Origin: Guyparkeria halophila
Lineage (GTDB): Bacteria > Pseudomonadota > Gammaproteobacteria > Halothiobacillales > Halothiobacillaceae
Assembly: GCF_034479635.1 (NCBI RefSeq)
Contig: NZ_CP140153.1
Coordinates: forward strand, 1,309,501-1,373,500
Reading direction: 5' to 3'
Length of the DNA: 64,000 bases
Position numbers and translations under genes: made by a program. The notes below the pieces were generated by a model. The model ran no database searches. It was not told the DNA's origin and was given only the letters and a program-made list of their open reading frames with translations. Shown here in pieces: positions 19,050-28,210 of the stretch (position 1 is the first letter of the stretch; each line of letters starts with the position of its first letter).

Positions 19050-19779
19050 AAGCAGCAATCCCCTGATCCGTGATCCGGATGCCCTGGCGCAATCGCTGGG
19101 GTTGTCTTTCGACAATGCCGACCTGCTGGCGCAGGCGCTGCGCCATCGCTCGTCCGGCAAGCTGAACAACGAACGCCTGGAGTTCCTGGGCGATTCGATC
19201 CTCAACCTCGCCATCTCGGACTACCTTTACCGCCACAAGCCGGAGGCGACCGAGGGGGCGCTTTCCCGTCTGCGTGCCTCGGTGGTACGCGAGGAAACCC
19301 TGGCTCAAGTCGCGCGCCGTATCGGGCTGGGCGATTACCTGGTCATGGGCTCCGGCGAGTTGAAGAGTGGTGGCCATCGGCGCGATTCGATCCTCGCCGA
19401 CGCACTTGAGGCGATCATCGGGGCCCTCTACCTCGACCAGGGCTTCGCGCCGGCCCACGATTGGGTCCAGTCGCTGTTCGACGACGAGTTGACCTCGCTG
19501 CCGGACGCCCAGCAGCTCAAGGATGCCAAGACGCAATTGCAGGAATACCTGCAGCGCGACCGGCAGCCATTGCCGGAATACGAGGTGCTCGAACAGACCG
19601 GTCAGGCCCACAAGCAGACCTTTGAAGTCGCCTGCCGGGTCAATTTCCGCGACGATCCGTTCGCGACCCGCGCGAGCGGATCGTCGCGCCGTCGAGCCGA
19701 ACAGACGGCCGCACGCCGGATGCTCAAGACGCTCCGCGAGCGTCACGACAACAACGCCCCATCGGAGAGCCAGACATGA
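19036..19779 (+). CDS. rnc: ribonuclease III
   Basis: The protein has 247 residues and cuts double-stranded RNA in rRNA and mRNA processing. The catalytic signature NERLEFLGDSIL is at about 45-56. A second acidic cluster is in DSILADALEAIIGALYLDQG. The C-terminal dsRNA-binding domain starts at DAKTQLQEYLQ. The start is taken as GTG at 19036, which gives the expected N-terminus and overlaps the upstream gene by 14 bases. No ATG in frame is better placed. It overlaps era by four bases. Confidence 0.96.
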   Translation: MSVTKSSNPLIRDPDALAQSLGLSFDNADLLAQALRHRSSGKLNNERLEFLGDSILNLAISDYLYRHKPEATEGALSRLRASVVREETLAQVARRIGLGDYLVMGSGELKSGGHRRDSILADALEAIIGALYLDQGFAPAHDWVQSLFDDELTSLPDAQQLKDAKTQLQEYLQRDRQPLPEYEVLEQTGQAHKQTFEVACRVNFRDDPFATRASGSSRRRAEQTAARRMLKTLRERHDNNAPSESQT

Positions 19780-20675
19780 CGGCATCGTCCCGTTTCGGTC
19801 ACGTGGCGATCGTCGGTCGTCCCAACGTCGGCAAGTCCACCCTGGTCAACCGGCTGGTGGGGCAGAAGGTCTCGATCACCGCGCCGAAGCCACAGACAAC
19901 CCGTCACCGGATCACGGGCATCATCACCGAGCCGCGCGGTCAGATCGTGTTGATCGACACGCCGGGGCTGCACGAGGGTGGTCGGGATGCCCTCAATCGC
20001 CAGCTCAATCGCACCGCGCGCAGCGCGCTCGAAGGCGTCGACCTGATCCTGTTCATGGTCCAGGCGGGGCAGTTCGGCGCCGAGGACGAGTCCGTGCTCA
20101 AGCTGCTCTCGCATGTCGAGGCGCCGGTGGTGCTGGTGGTGAACAAGGTCGATCTGGTCAACGACAAGACGGAACTGCTGCCGTTTCTGGCCAGGATCGG
20201 CGACAAGGGCGACTTCGCCGAGGTCTATCCGATGAGCGCCCGACGTCAACGCGGCCTCGACGGCCTGCTCGACCTGGTGTTCTCGTATTTGCCAGAAGGA
20301 CCGATCGGCTACGACGAGGACCAGGTGACGACCGCGCCGGTGCGTTTCATGACCGCGGAGATCATCCGCGAAAAGCTCGCTCGCTCGCTCCACGACGAGT
20401 TGCCCTACCAGACCACCGTGATGATCGAGCGCTTCGAGGAAACCGATCGCCTGGTCACGATCGGCGCGGTCATCTACGTGGCCCGCGCCGGCCAGAAGGG
20501 CATCGTGATCGGCAACAAAGGCTCACGTCTGAAGATCGTGGGGCAACAGGCGCGCGAGGCGATCGAACATTTGCTCGACAAGCGCGTCATGCTCGATCTT
20601 TGGGTCAAGGTAGCGGACGACTGGGCCGACGATGAACGCTCGGTGGCCGCGCTTGGGTACCAGCTGCCCGAATGA
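19776..20675 (+). CDS. era: GTPase Era
   Basis: The 299-residue protein binds 16S rRNA during small-subunit assembly. The G domain shows GRPNVGKST (14-22), DTPGLHEGG and NKVDLV. The KH domain in the C-terminal third includes KGIVIGNKGSRLKIVGQQAR. It overlaps rnc (ATGA) and is followed by recO, the common order rnc-era-recO. Confidence 0.98.
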   Translation: MTASSRFGHVAIVGRPNVGKSTLVNRLVGQKVSITAPKPQTTRHRITGIITEPRGQIVLIDTPGLHEGGRDALNRQLNRTARSALEGVDLILFMVQAGQFGAEDESVLKLLSHVEAPVVLVVNKVDLVNDKTELLPFLARIGDKGDFAEVYPMSARRQRGLDGLLDLVFSYLPEGPIGYDEDQVTTAPVRFMTAEIIREKLARSLHDELPYQTTVMIERFEETDRLVTIGAVIYVARAGQKGIVIGNKGSRLKIVGQQAREAIEHLLDKRVMLDLWVKVADDWADDERSVAALGYQLPE

Positions 20676-20711
20676 GGCCGACCGGGCCGGTTGGCCGAGG
20701 CGGGTGACGCC

Positions 20712-21434
20712 ATGCGCGGTTTTCTGCTCCACGCGCGGCCATTCAAGGAACACGGTCTGCTGCTCGACTGGTTGACCGACACCCGCGGCTGGGTACGGAT
20801 GCGCCAGAATGGCGGGCGCCGGGTCAAAAAACGCGGCAGTCAGCGCCCGCCCAGTTTTGTCTGCCTGGAGGTGGAGACCGCCGGGCGAGGGGGATGGCCC
20901 ATACTGACCGGGGCCGAGCCGGTCGAGGGGCTTCGCTTTCTGCACGGTCAATCGCTGGCGGCAGCCTTCTACCTGCATGAGCTGATCCTGCGGGCACTGC
21001 GTCCGGAAGAAGCGGTGCCGGGCCTGTTTCTTGATTACTGGAAAAGCCTTGCCATGCTCGATTCGCCCGAGATGCCGGTTTCGGTGGTCGTGCGACGGTT
21101 CGAGCGCCAGCTGCTGGAGCATCTCGGTGCCGGGCTTGACTGGGAACGGGCGGCCGATGGCCTGCCGATCGAGCCGGAATGGCAATATCGCGTCGGCCTG
21201 CAGGGCGGTATCGTGCCCGGTAACGGGGCGAACGCCGTGTCGGGCCGCCTGCTGCGTGCGATCGCTCGCGACGAGGCGCTGACCGATGCCGTCGACCGAC
21301 GCCGGGCGCGGGACCTGATGCAGGGCTTGCTGGCCCCGCACGTGGGCTCGGCCCCGTTCTTGTCGCGACGGTTGTGGCCCAGCACTAGGGATTCGACCCC
21401 GGGCCCCGATGCAGGCGAGCCGCGCAGGCCCTAG
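20712..21434 (+). CDS. recO: DNA repair protein RecO
   Basis: The 240-residue protein helps load RecA in the RecFOR route. The N-terminal OB fold begins RGFLLHARPFKEHGLLLDWL. An alpha-helical domain follows (AAAFYLHELILRALRPEEA). The zinc-binding cysteines of some RecO proteins are absent, as in many gammaproteobacteria. The ATG at 20712 is preferred to a TTG seven codons upstream. GAGGCGGGTGA serves as ribosome-binding site. Confidence 0.93.
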   Translation: MRGFLLHARPFKEHGLLLDWLTDTRGWVRMRQNGGRRVKKRGSQRPPSFVCLEVETAGRGGWPILTGAEPVEGLRFLHGQSLAAAFYLHELILRALRPEEAVPGLFLDYWKSLAMLDSPEMPVSVVVRRFERQLLEHLGAGLDWERAADGLPIEPEWQYRVGLQGGIVPGNGANAVSGRLLRAIARDEALTDAVDRRRARDLMQGLLAPHVGSAPFLSRRLWPSTRDSTPGPDAGEPRRP

Positions 21435-21494
21435 ACTGTTCCCCGCATTTATTGATCCGCTCAACGCCCACACGAACTCCGGAAATCGAAGACC

Positions 21495-22259
21495 ATGACC
21501 AATCGCGTCACCGCCCAATACCCCCTGCTCGGTCTGAATATCGATCACGTCGCGACCCTGCGTCAGGCGCGCGGGACGCGTTACCCCGATCCGGTGCACG
21601 CCGCCTTGCTCGCCGAGCAGTCGGGGGCCGACAGCATCACCTTGCACCTGCGGGAGGACCGTCGCCACATCCAGGATCGTGACGTGGCGACCCTGCGCGA
21701 CCTGCTGCAGACCCGCATGAATCTCGAGATGGCGGCGACCGACGAGATGATCGAACTGGCCTGCCTGCTCCGCCCGCACGATGTCTGCCTGGTGCCCGAG
21801 CGCCGCGAGGAATTGACCACCGAGGGCGGTCTGGACGTGGCCGGGCAGATCGAGCGCATCCACGCGGCCTGTGATCGCATGGGCGAGGCCGGTATTCGCG
21901 TGTCGCTGTTCGTCGATGCCGACCCGCGGCAGATCGATGCCGCGGTGGCCTGCGAGGCCCCGGTAATCGAAATCCACACCGGCCACTACGCCGATGCCAT
22001 CGACGATCATGCGGCCCAGGAGCAACTCGATCTGATTCGACAGTGTGCCCGGGATGCCGCCGACGTGGGGCTGGCCGTCAATGCCGGTCACGGGCTGCAC
22101 TACCACAACGTGGCGGCGATCGCGGCCATCGAGCAGATCGAGGAACTCAATATCGGGCACGCGATCATCGCCCAGTCGGTCTTCTCCGGTCTGCCGGCGG
22201 CCGTGCGCGAGATGAAGACGCTGATGCACGCCGCCCGCTTTGGTCGCTCTGCCGGCTGA
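21495..22259 (+). CDS. pdxJ: pyridoxine 5'-phosphate synthase
   Basis: The 254-residue TIM-barrel enzyme joins 1-deoxyxylulose-5-phosphate and 3-amino-2-oxopropyl phosphate to make pyridoxine phosphate. [20 protein letters not shown] at the N-terminus, [15 protein letters not shown] and the C-terminal [12 protein letters not shown] are family signatures with the phosphate- and substrate-binding His and Arg residues. It precedes acpS by 26 bases, the usual pairing. Confidence 0.97.
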   Translation: MTNRVTAQYPLLGLNIDHVATLRQARGTRYPDPVHAALLAEQSGADSITLHLREDRRHIQDRDVATLRDLLQTRMNLEMAATDEMIELACLLRPHDVCLVPERREELTTEGGLDVAGQIERIHAACDRMGEAGIRVSLFVDADPRQIDAAVACEAPVIEIHTGHYADAIDDHAAQEQLDLIRQCARDAADVGLAVNAGHGLHYHNVAAIAAIEQIEELNIGHAIIAQSVFSGLPAAVREMKTLMHAARFGRSAG

Positions 22260-22285
22260 CCGGGTCCCGGCCGGACACCGCTGAC

Positions 22286-22660
22286 ATGATTCTGGGTATC
22301 GGCACCGATCTGGTCGAGATTGCACGTATCGAGGCGGCGCTCGATCGCCACGGCTCGCGCCTGGTTGAGCGTGTGCTGGGCCCCGTGGAGCGCGAGCGGG
22401 TGCCGGATCGCAATCCGGCCCCCTGGATCGCCAAGCGCTTCGCGACCAAGGAGGCCGTCGCCAAGGCCCTGGGTACCGGGTTTCGGGATGGCTTGCGGTT
22501 GGTCGACATCCAGACCGGACACGACGACTACGGTCGCCCGCGCGTCCAGCTCGACGGCAAGGCGCGCGAACGGTTCGAGTCCCTGGGTGGGGTGTCGATC
22601 GAGCTTTCGGTCAGCGACGAGCGCGCCTACGCACTCGCCTTTGTCGTGATCAGCGGTTAA
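22286..22660 (+). CDS. acpS: holo-[acyl-carrier-protein] synthase
   Basis: The 124-residue enzyme transfers 4'-phosphopantetheine from CoA to carrier proteins. ILGIGTDLVEIARIEAAL with the metal-binding Asp and WIAKRFATKEAVAKALGTG with the catalytic Glu are diagnostic. It could also activate the two ACPs of the polyene cluster, although such clusters often bring their own transferase (inference). Its 3' end overlaps the convergent DUF1275 gene by 11 bases. Confidence 0.96.
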   Translation: MILGIGTDLVEIARIEAALDRHGSRLVERVLGPVERERVPDRNPAPWIAKRFATKEAVAKALGTGFRDGLRLVDIQTGHDDYGRPRVQLDGKARERFESLGGVSIELSVSDERAYALAFVVISG

Positions 22661-23342
22661 GCGCGCGGCGACGTCGCTGATACAAGGCATCGGTCACGGC
22701 GATCAGCCCGGTGGCCACGGTAGGGACCAGCAGGTTGTTGACCGTTCCGAGCGGCCCCTGGGCGAATACCGCCATGGCCCCGCCGGCCACGTAGCCGCCA
22801 AGCAGGGTGATCAGGAGCCAGCCTTGCCACGCCCAGGCGCGGCGCCGAATGAGGCGGGCGAGGTATAGGCCCAGATCCGTGGCGATGCCGGTGACGTGGG
22901 TGGTGCGGATCAACAGGCCCCGGTAGCTCGCCACCAACGCATTCTGCAGGCCGCAGGCGATCGCGGCGGCCGCCAATGCCGCGATGGCGCTTCCCAGGAT
23001 CACGCCGAGCACGGCGATTCCCAGCAATAGCGATTCGAGACCCAGGGCCCAGGCATAACGCGTGCTTTGCGGGAACGGTCGTCTCCCGATCAGCAGGCCC
23101 GAGAGCGTGGCACCGCCGATGAAACCGGCCAGGATAATCACCGCGGTGATGACCACCATCGGGCTGGCCAGCGCCATGCCCTCGCTCAGGTGGGACGCCG
23201 TGCCGGTCATCTGGCTGACGGGCAGCCCGAACGCGATCAGCATGACGCTGTTCACGTGACCGGCCAGGCCCGCCATCACGAAGGCGATCAGGAACGTCTT
23301 GCTGGAAGCGGACTCGTCGGTGGTGCGTGGCGGGTAGGGCAT
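22650..23342 (-). CDS. DUF1275 (YoaK-type) membrane protein
   Basis: The 230-residue protein has six predicted hydrophobic segments. GLAGHVNSVMLIAFGLPVSQ is the DUF1275 start and MTGTASHLSEG follows. The family has no established substrate. The gene is convergent with acpS and divergent from the rpsF operon. Its start at 23342 is about 55 bases from the rpsF promoter on the other strand. Confidence 0.86.
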   Translation of the reverse strand: MPYPPRTTDESASSKTFLIAFVMAGLAGHVNSVMLIAFGLPVSQMTGTASHLSEGMALASPMVVITAVIILAGFIGGATLSGLLIGRRPFPQSTRYAWALGLESLLLGIAVLGVILGSAIAALAAAAIACGLQNALVASYRGLLIRTTHVTGIATDLGLYLARLIRRRAWAWQGWLLITLLGGYVAGGAMAVFAQGPLGTVNNLLVPTVATGLIAVTDALYQRRRRALNR

Positions 23343-23397
23343 GGGGATGTGGTCTCAACAAGCGGATGATGCGGCGAGGATAATCGCCCGATTGCCC

Positions 23398-23426
23398 TTG
23401 CTGTAGACGGGGAATGGCCGTAAAAT
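23398..23426 (+). promoter_or_regulatory. sigma-70 promoter of the rpsF operon
   Basis: TTGCTG (23398-23403) and TAAAAT (23421-23426) are separated by exactly 17 bases. Transcription should begin near 23433, giving a leader of about 65 nt that contains the hairpin at 23442-23469. Confidence 0.65.
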
Positions 23427-23441
23427 GCGCCGCTTGTTTCT

Positions 23442-23469
23442 CCTGCCTGACCGTTCCGCATGCGGCAGG
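23442..23469 (+). promoter_or_regulatory. candidate S6:S18-binding leader hairpin of rpsF
   Basis: CCTGCC (23442-23447) pairs with GGCAGG (23464-23469), enclosing an asymmetric interior with TGACCG and GCATGC. It sits in the rpsF leader just upstream of the ribosome-binding site. Many bacteria have a leader hairpin with a CCG-containing bulge that mimics the S6:S18 site of 16S rRNA and lets the proteins repress their own mRNA. The match was judged by eye; a covariance-model search would settle it. Confidence 0.4.
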
Positions 23470-23498
23470 CTGCCTTCCATCCACAGGAGTTTTGATCC

Positions 23499-23909
23499 AT
23501 GCGTCATTACGAAATCGTCTTCATGGTCCATCCGGACCAGAGCGACCAGGTCCCCGCCATGATCGAGCGCTACCGCGGCATCATCGAAGCCGCACAGGGC
23601 ACGGTCCACCGCCTCGAGGACTGGGGTCGCCGTCAACTGGCCTACCCGATCAAGAAACTGGTCAAGGCGCACTACGTCATGCTGAACGTCGAGACCGACC
23701 AGGCTGCCCTGGCCGAGCTTGAGGAAGCGTTCAAGTTCAACGACGCCGTCCTGCGCCACATGACCATCCGTTGCGACGAGGCCTACACCGAAGCCTCCCC
23801 GATGATGCAGGAGCGCGAAGCCGAGCGCCGTCCGCGCCGTCGTGACGATGACAACAAGCGCGAAGAGCGTCGTGACGACGACAAGAAGTCCGACGACTCC
23901 AGCGAATAA
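23499..23909 (+). CDS. rpsF: 30S ribosomal protein S6
   Basis: The 136-residue protein starts [20 protein letters not shown] and includes [13 protein letters not shown], both diagnostic of S6. The C-terminal 40 residues are a highly charged tail of Arg, Asp, Lys and Glu, longer than in E. coli S6 after its modified glutamates. An AGGAG ribosome-binding site precedes it. First gene of rpsF-rpsR-rplI. Confidence 0.98.
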   Translation: MRHYEIVFMVHPDQSDQVPAMIERYRGIIEAAQGTVHRLEDWGRRQLAYPIKKLVKAHYVMLNVETDQAALAELEEAFKFNDAVLRHMTIRCDEAYTEASPMMQEREAERRPRRRDDDNKREERRDDDKKSDDSSE

Positions 23910-23928
23910 GTTTCAAGAGGTTTGATCC

Positions 23929-24153
23929 ATGGCCCGTTTTTTCCGTCGCAAGCGTTTTTGCCGTTTCACCGCCGAGGGCGTGAAGCACATCGATTACAAG
24001 GACATTGACACCCTGCGTCAGTACGTCACCGAAACCGGCAAGATCGTGCCGAGCCGCGTGACTGGTACCAACGCCCGTTATCAGCGTCAGCTGCAGACCG
24101 CCATCAAGCGTGCGCGCTTTCTGGCCCTGCTGTCGTACACCGACCGTCACTGA
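23929..24153 (+). CDS. rpsR: 30S ribosomal protein S18
   Basis: The 74-residue basic protein has the S18 core [20 protein letters not shown] and [19 protein letters not shown]. It begins [13 protein letters not shown]. It forms a heterodimer with S6 in the 30S platform. AGAGG lies before the ATG. Confidence 0.98.
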   Translation: MARFFRRKRFCRFTAEGVKHIDYKDIDTLRQYVTETGKIVPSRVTGTNARYQRQLQTAIKRARFLALLSYTDRH

Positions 24154-24189
24154 TCGCGTCCGTCTTGAGCGTCTAGGAGTCAATATCCC

Positions 24190-24645
24190 ATGCAAGTAAT
24201 TCTGTTGAGTAAGGTCGAGAACCTCGGCTCGCTGGGCGACGTGGTCAACGTTCGTCCGGGCTACGCCCGTAATTTCCTGATCCCGTATGCAAAGGCCAAG
24301 CCGGCGACGAAGGCCAACATGGCCGAGTTCGAAGAGCGCCGCGCCGAGCTCGAGAAGAAGGCCGCCGAAGAGCTGGCCGCCGCTCAGGCTCGAGCCGACA
24401 AGATCGGTGAAGAAGCCAGCGTCACCATCCCGGTCAAGGCCGGCGCCGAAGGCAAGCTGTTTGGCTCGGTCGGCACCGACGAGGTGGCCGCCGCCGTCAA
24501 CGAGGCATTCGGTGTCGAGATGGAGAAGCGTGAAGTGCGGATGCCGGAAGGCGCCCTGCGCGCGCTGGGCGAGTTCCCGATCCAGCTGCACCTGCACTCG
24601 GAAGTCGACGTCGAGATCAACGTCGTGGTCGTTCCGGAGCAGTAA
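24190..24645 (+). CDS. rplI: 50S ribosomal protein L9
   Basis: The 151-residue protein has the N-terminal globular domain with [20 protein letters not shown], a long charged connecting helix ([20 protein letters not shown]), and the C-terminal domain. This is the full usual length. It is the last gene of the operon and is followed by a clear terminator. Confidence 0.98.
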   Translation: MQVILLSKVENLGSLGDVVNVRPGYARNFLIPYAKAKPATKANMAEFEERRAELEKKAAEELAAAQARADKIGEEASVTIPVKAGAEGKLFGSVGTDEVAAAVNEAFGVEMEKREVRMPEGALRALGEFPIQLHLHSEVDVEINVVVVPEQ

Positions 24646-24705
24646 TCCGGTCGACCGGTCATTGCGGGGCCTTGGTGTCCCGTGAGCTTGGCCGACAGTG
24701 CGTAC

Positions 24706-24740
24706 AGGCCCGCCCTCGTTGAGGTGCGGGCCTTTCTTTT
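24706..24740 (+). terminator. intrinsic terminator after rplI
   Basis: AGGCCCGC (24706-24713) pairs with GCGGGCCT (24726-24733), extended inward by CCT/AGG, and is followed by TTCTTTT. It separates the ribosomal operon from dnaB. Confidence 0.82.
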
Positions 24741-24919
24741 GTTCCGCCGACACCGAAAACGTCCCGCTTTTGAATCAGGGAACCGGTCTGGATCCGCGTG
24801 GTCAACGTCCCACGCAGGGCGTATCATCCACCCTTCCATCGGGGAGTCCCAACCGGCCGTCACGACGATCGCCGTCAGACGTCCCCTTGCGCCGTCACAC
24901 CTTCTGGTACACGAGATTC

Positions 24920-26344
24920 ATGTCACTCCCGGACTACGATTCCGACAAGCCCAAACCCCGTCGCAGCGCGAATTCAGCGGTCGGCTCACCGCTGTCATTG
25001 CGGGTGCCGCCGCATTCCCAGGAGGCCGAGCAGGCCGTGCTGGGCGGGCTGATGCTCGACCCACTCGCCTTCGAGCAGGTGGGCGACAAGCTCACGGCCC
25101 CGGATTTCTATTTCCACGACCATCGACTGGTATTCCAGGTGATCGGGGAGCTGGCCGAACGCAGCCAGCCCTTCGACGCGATGGTGGTCTCCGAGCGCCT
25201 CAAGACGCTCGAGAAACTCGAGGATATCGGTGGCAACGATTACCTGGCGGCCCTGGTCGATTCGGTCCCCAGTGCGGCCAACATAGCCGCCTATGCCGAG
25301 ATCATCCGTGAGCACTCGCTGTTGCGCCAACTGATCGAGGTCGGCACCGAGATCTCCCGCAAGAGTTACCAGACCGAGGGGCAGACGGCCTACGACGTGC
25401 TGGAACTGGCGGAAAAGCAGATCTTCGCCATTGCCGACGAGGGTTCTCGGACCCGGCGCGGCTTTCAAAGCATCACGGATCTGTTGACCGTGGCCATGGA
25501 CCGGATTGCCGAGCTCTACGAGAACAAGGGCGAAGTAACCGGTATCAGCACCGGGTTCAGCGATCTCGACGAGATGACCACCGGCCTGCAGAAGGGCGAT
25601 CTGGTGATCGTCGCCGGCCGTCCGTCGATGGGCAAGACGACCTTCTCGATGAACATCGCCGAGAATGTCGCCCTGTACAGCAAGAAGGCCGTCGCGGTGT
25701 TCTCGATGGAGATGCCGGGCGATCAGCTGGCCGTGCGGATGCTGTCGTCTCTGGGGCGGATCGACCAGACCAAGGTGCGCACCGGCCGTCTGGAAGACAG
25801 CGACTGGCATCGTATTTCCGGGGCGGTAGGGCAACTGAGCCAGACCAAGATCTTTATCGACGACACCCCGGCCCTCTCGCCATCCGATCTGCGTTCGCGG
25901 GCGCGGCGGCTCGCGCGGGAAGAGGACCTTGGCCTGATCGTGGTCGACTATCTCCAGTTGATGCAGGTGCCGGGCTCCAAGGAGAACCGCACCACCGAGA
26001 TCTCCGAGATCTCGCGCTCGCTCAAGGCGGTCGCCAAGGAACTCAACGTGCCGGTGATCGCGCTCTCCCAGCTCAACCGCTCGCTCGAGCAACGCCCCAA
26101 CAAGCGTCCGGTGATGTCTGACCTGCGCGAGTCGGGTGCGATCGAGCAGGATGCCGACATCATCATGTTCATCTACCGGGAAGAGGTCTACGAGCCCGAT
26201 ACCGAGAAGAAGGGCATGGCCGAGATCATCATCGGCAAGCAGCGTAACGGCCCGGTCGGCACGGTGCCGATGACCTTCCGCGGCCAGAACACCCGGTTCG
26301 AGGACTTCATCAGCCCCGAGAGCATTCCGGAAGCCTACCGGTGA
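24920..26344 (+). CDS. dnaB: replicative DNA helicase DnaB
   Basis: The 474-residue hexameric helicase has the N-terminal primase-interacting domain ([18 protein letters not shown]) and the RecA-like motor. Walker A is GRPSMGKTT (233-241) and Walker B is [32 protein letters not shown] and the arginine-finger region near [19 protein letters not shown] are present. The ATG at 24920 gives the standard start; the longer frame would run through the rplI terminator. No intein is visible. It overlaps alr. Confidence 0.98.
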   Translation: MSLPDYDSDKPKPRRSANSAVGSPLSLRVPPHSQEAEQAVLGGLMLDPLAFEQVGDKLTAPDFYFHDHRLVFQVIGELAERSQPFDAMVVSERLKTLEKLEDIGGNDYLAALVDSVPSAANIAAYAEIIREHSLLRQLIEVGTEISRKSYQTEGQTAYDVLELAEKQIFAIADEGSRTRRGFQSITDLLTVAMDRIAELYENKGEVTGISTGFSDLDEMTTGLQKGDLVIVAGRPSMGKTTFSMNIAENVALYSKKAVAVFSMEMPGDQLAVRMLSSLGRIDQTKVRTGRLEDSDWHRISGAVGQLSQTKIFIDDTPALSPSDLRSRARRLAREEDLGLIVVDYLQLMQVPGSKENRTTEISEISRSLKAVAKELNVPVIALSQLNRSLEQRPNKRPVMSDLRESGAIEQDADIIMFIYREEVYEPDTEKKGMAEIIIGKQRNGPVGTVPMTFRGQNTRFEDFISPESIPEAYR

Positions 26345-27438
26345 TGCGGCGCGCGCGTCTGCTGATCGATACCGGGGCGTTGCGCCATAATCTCGGCGTC
26401 GCGCGGGCCGCGGCGGGTAGACGGTCGATCTTCGCCGCGGTCAAGGCCGACGGCTACGGTCACGGGCTGCTCACGGCGGCGCGGGCCTTCTCGAAGGCCC
26501 AGACGGACGGCCTGGCCGTGGCGACGCCGGGGGAGGGCATCGCGCTGCGAGAGGCGGGGTTGTCCGAACGGATTCTGGTGCTGCAGGGGGCGCTGACCGC
26601 CGAGGAACTGGAGGCCGCCGCCGAGCGCTCGCTGGAGTTGGTCTTTCACGACATGGCGCAACTCGACCTGTTGGAGCGCCACGCCGCTTCTTTGCCGCCG
26701 GAACGCCTCCGCGCCTGGATCAAGGTGGACACGGGCATGCATCGCGAGGGGCTGGCACCCGAGCAGGTGCCATCGGTTCGCGAGCGGTTGTCGGCCAGTC
26801 CGGCAGTCGGGGGGACGATCGGCCTGATGACCCATTTTGCCCGAGCCGACGAGCCGGATGGTTCGGCGACCGAGCAGCAAATCCAGACGTTTGCTGCCGT
26901 GGCAGGCGACTGGTCGGGTGAGACGAGCATGTGCAATTCCGCGGCCCTGCTGGGTACGAGCGCCGCCGGTGGCGACTGGGTCCGCCCGGGCATCATGCTC
27001 TACGGCGGCAATCCGTTCATTTTCGGCGAGGCGGCCCACCATCCTCTGCAGGCTGCCATGACCCTCAAGACGGTGCTGGTTGCCGTTCGCCAGGTCCAGC
27101 GCGGGGCCTCCGTCGGCTACGGGGGGCGTTTCGTCGCCCCGGAGACGATGCCGGTGGGACTGGCATCGGTCGGCTACGGCGATGGGTATCCGCGGCATGC
27201 GCCGGATGGCACGCCGATCCTCGTCAACGGTCAGCGCAGCCAGGTGATCGGGCGGGTCTCGATGGACCTGGTGACGGTGGACCTGCGTGGCATCCACGCG
27301 CAGGTGGGTGACGAGGTGGAATGCTGGGGCAGTGGCTTGCCAATCGATCAAGTGGCGCAGGCCGCCGGCACGATCAGTTACGAGCTGATGTGCCAGGTCA
27401 GCGGGCAGTTGCGAGCCGAGGCCACGATTCTCGACTAG
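26344..27438 (+). CDS. alr: alanine racemase
   Basis: The 364-residue fold III PLP enzyme makes D-alanine for peptidoglycan. The PLP lysine is Lys34 in AAVKADGYGHG. The catalytic tyrosine lies in SVGYGGRF. WIKVDTGMHREGL and the C-terminal MDLVTVDLRG match the family. The ATG at 26344 overlaps the dnaB stop in TGATG; a GTG one codon earlier is also possible. dnaB-alr is a conserved gammaproteobacterial pair. Confidence 0.97.
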   Translation: MRRARLLIDTGALRHNLGVARAAAGRRSIFAAVKADGYGHGLLTAARAFSKAQTDGLAVATPGEGIALREAGLSERILVLQGALTAEELEAAAERSLELVFHDMAQLDLLERHAASLPPERLRAWIKVDTGMHREGLAPEQVPSVRERLSASPAVGGTIGLMTHFARADEPDGSATEQQIQTFAAVAGDWSGETSMCNSAALLGTSAAGGDWVRPGIMLYGGNPFIFGEAAHHPLQAAMTLKTVLVAVRQVQRGASVGYGGRFVAPETMPVGLASVGYGDGYPRHAPDGTPILVNGQRSQVIGRVSMDLVTVDLRGIHAQVGDEVECWGSGLPIDQVAQAAGTISYELMCQVSGQLRAEATILD

Positions 27439-27473
27439 GGAAATGCTGCACGCCGCTGCGGGGCGCCAGGTGC

Positions 27474-27493
27474 CCACCCGCGGCGGCGGGTGG
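27474..27493. terminator. perfect GC-rich stem-loop between convergent genes
   Basis: CCACCCGC pairs with GCGGGTGG around a GGCG loop. It lies between the stops of alr (plus) and the unrecognised minus-strand gene. No T-run follows on either strand, so a terminator role is only suggested by position. Confidence 0.35.
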
Positions 27494-27523
27494 ATGACAC
27501 GCTGGGCAGCACCGTTGCTGGGC

Positions 27524-28075
27524 TCAGTCCTGGTCCTGCTCCCGCAGGGCGAGTGCCGCCAGGGTGCGTCCAACCAATCCGGTCTGGGCGTTCTCGTGGC
27601 TTTCCAGGAGGGCATCCAGCCGGCGCTCTCCTTCGACGATGGCAACGAAGGCGTGCGCCGTCGAACCCTGGACGCCAGCCGCCCGGGCCGCCTCGCGCAT
27701 CTCGTTCAAGGCCGCCAGTGCATCGCGCTCCCCCCAGGTGGCGGCGAGGATCAAGGCGGCAATCTGCTCGGCCGCCTCGACTTCGGCCTGTTCGGCGACA
27801 TGCTGTAGCCACTGGGGCTCATCCGTGGCCCGCTCGATCGCCGCGAGGATCATGCGATCTTCTTCATCGAGCGTCGATGCGTCGACTGTCTTTCCCGCCA
27901 GGCGTCTCCTGAGGGCCTTGGCCAAATCGTTCCAGCCATCCTCCCGGTACCGCTCGATTGCCAGCAACGCGGCGGTGTCCGCCGTCGCGGTGGACTTGGA
28001 TGAGGCAAGAGCGGCGCCCACGGCCTCGATCAGCTCGAGGTGGACGGCGGCGACCTGACTGGAAACGTCTGTCAT
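27524..28075 (-). CDS. hypothetical alpha-helical protein
   Basis: I do not recognise this 183-residue protein. It has no signal peptide or membrane segment. It is rich in Ala, Glu and Leu and looks almost wholly helical, with AERYRED-like charged stretches and repeated Ala-Ala-Leu helices (TADTAALLAIERYRED, AEQAEVEAAEQIAALILA). The minus-strand frame is preferred over the overlapping plus-strand frame at 27564-28058 because its composition is that of a soluble acidic protein, while the other is rich in Arg and Ser like other antisense shadows here. It is convergent with alr and divergent from tas. Confidence 0.6.
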   Translation of the reverse strand: MTDVSSQVAAVHLELIEAVGAALASSKSTATADTAALLAIERYREDGWNDLAKALRRRLAGKTVDASTLDEEDRMILAAIERATDEPQWLQHVAEQAEVEAAEQIAALILAATWGERDALAALNEMREAARAAGVQGSTAHAFVAIVEGERRLDALLESHENAQTGLVGRTLAALALREQDQD

Positions 28076-28210
28076 CTCGGCTACTCTACTGGGCTAAATT
28101 CGTGTGGCTGCATGGGCCGGACCCGATGAGCCAGGCTTGCAAGGGCACGTCCTGCACCACGCGGCCGCTCACCCCGAGCGGTTTCACAGAGTAAAGCGCT
28201 TGGAGAAACG

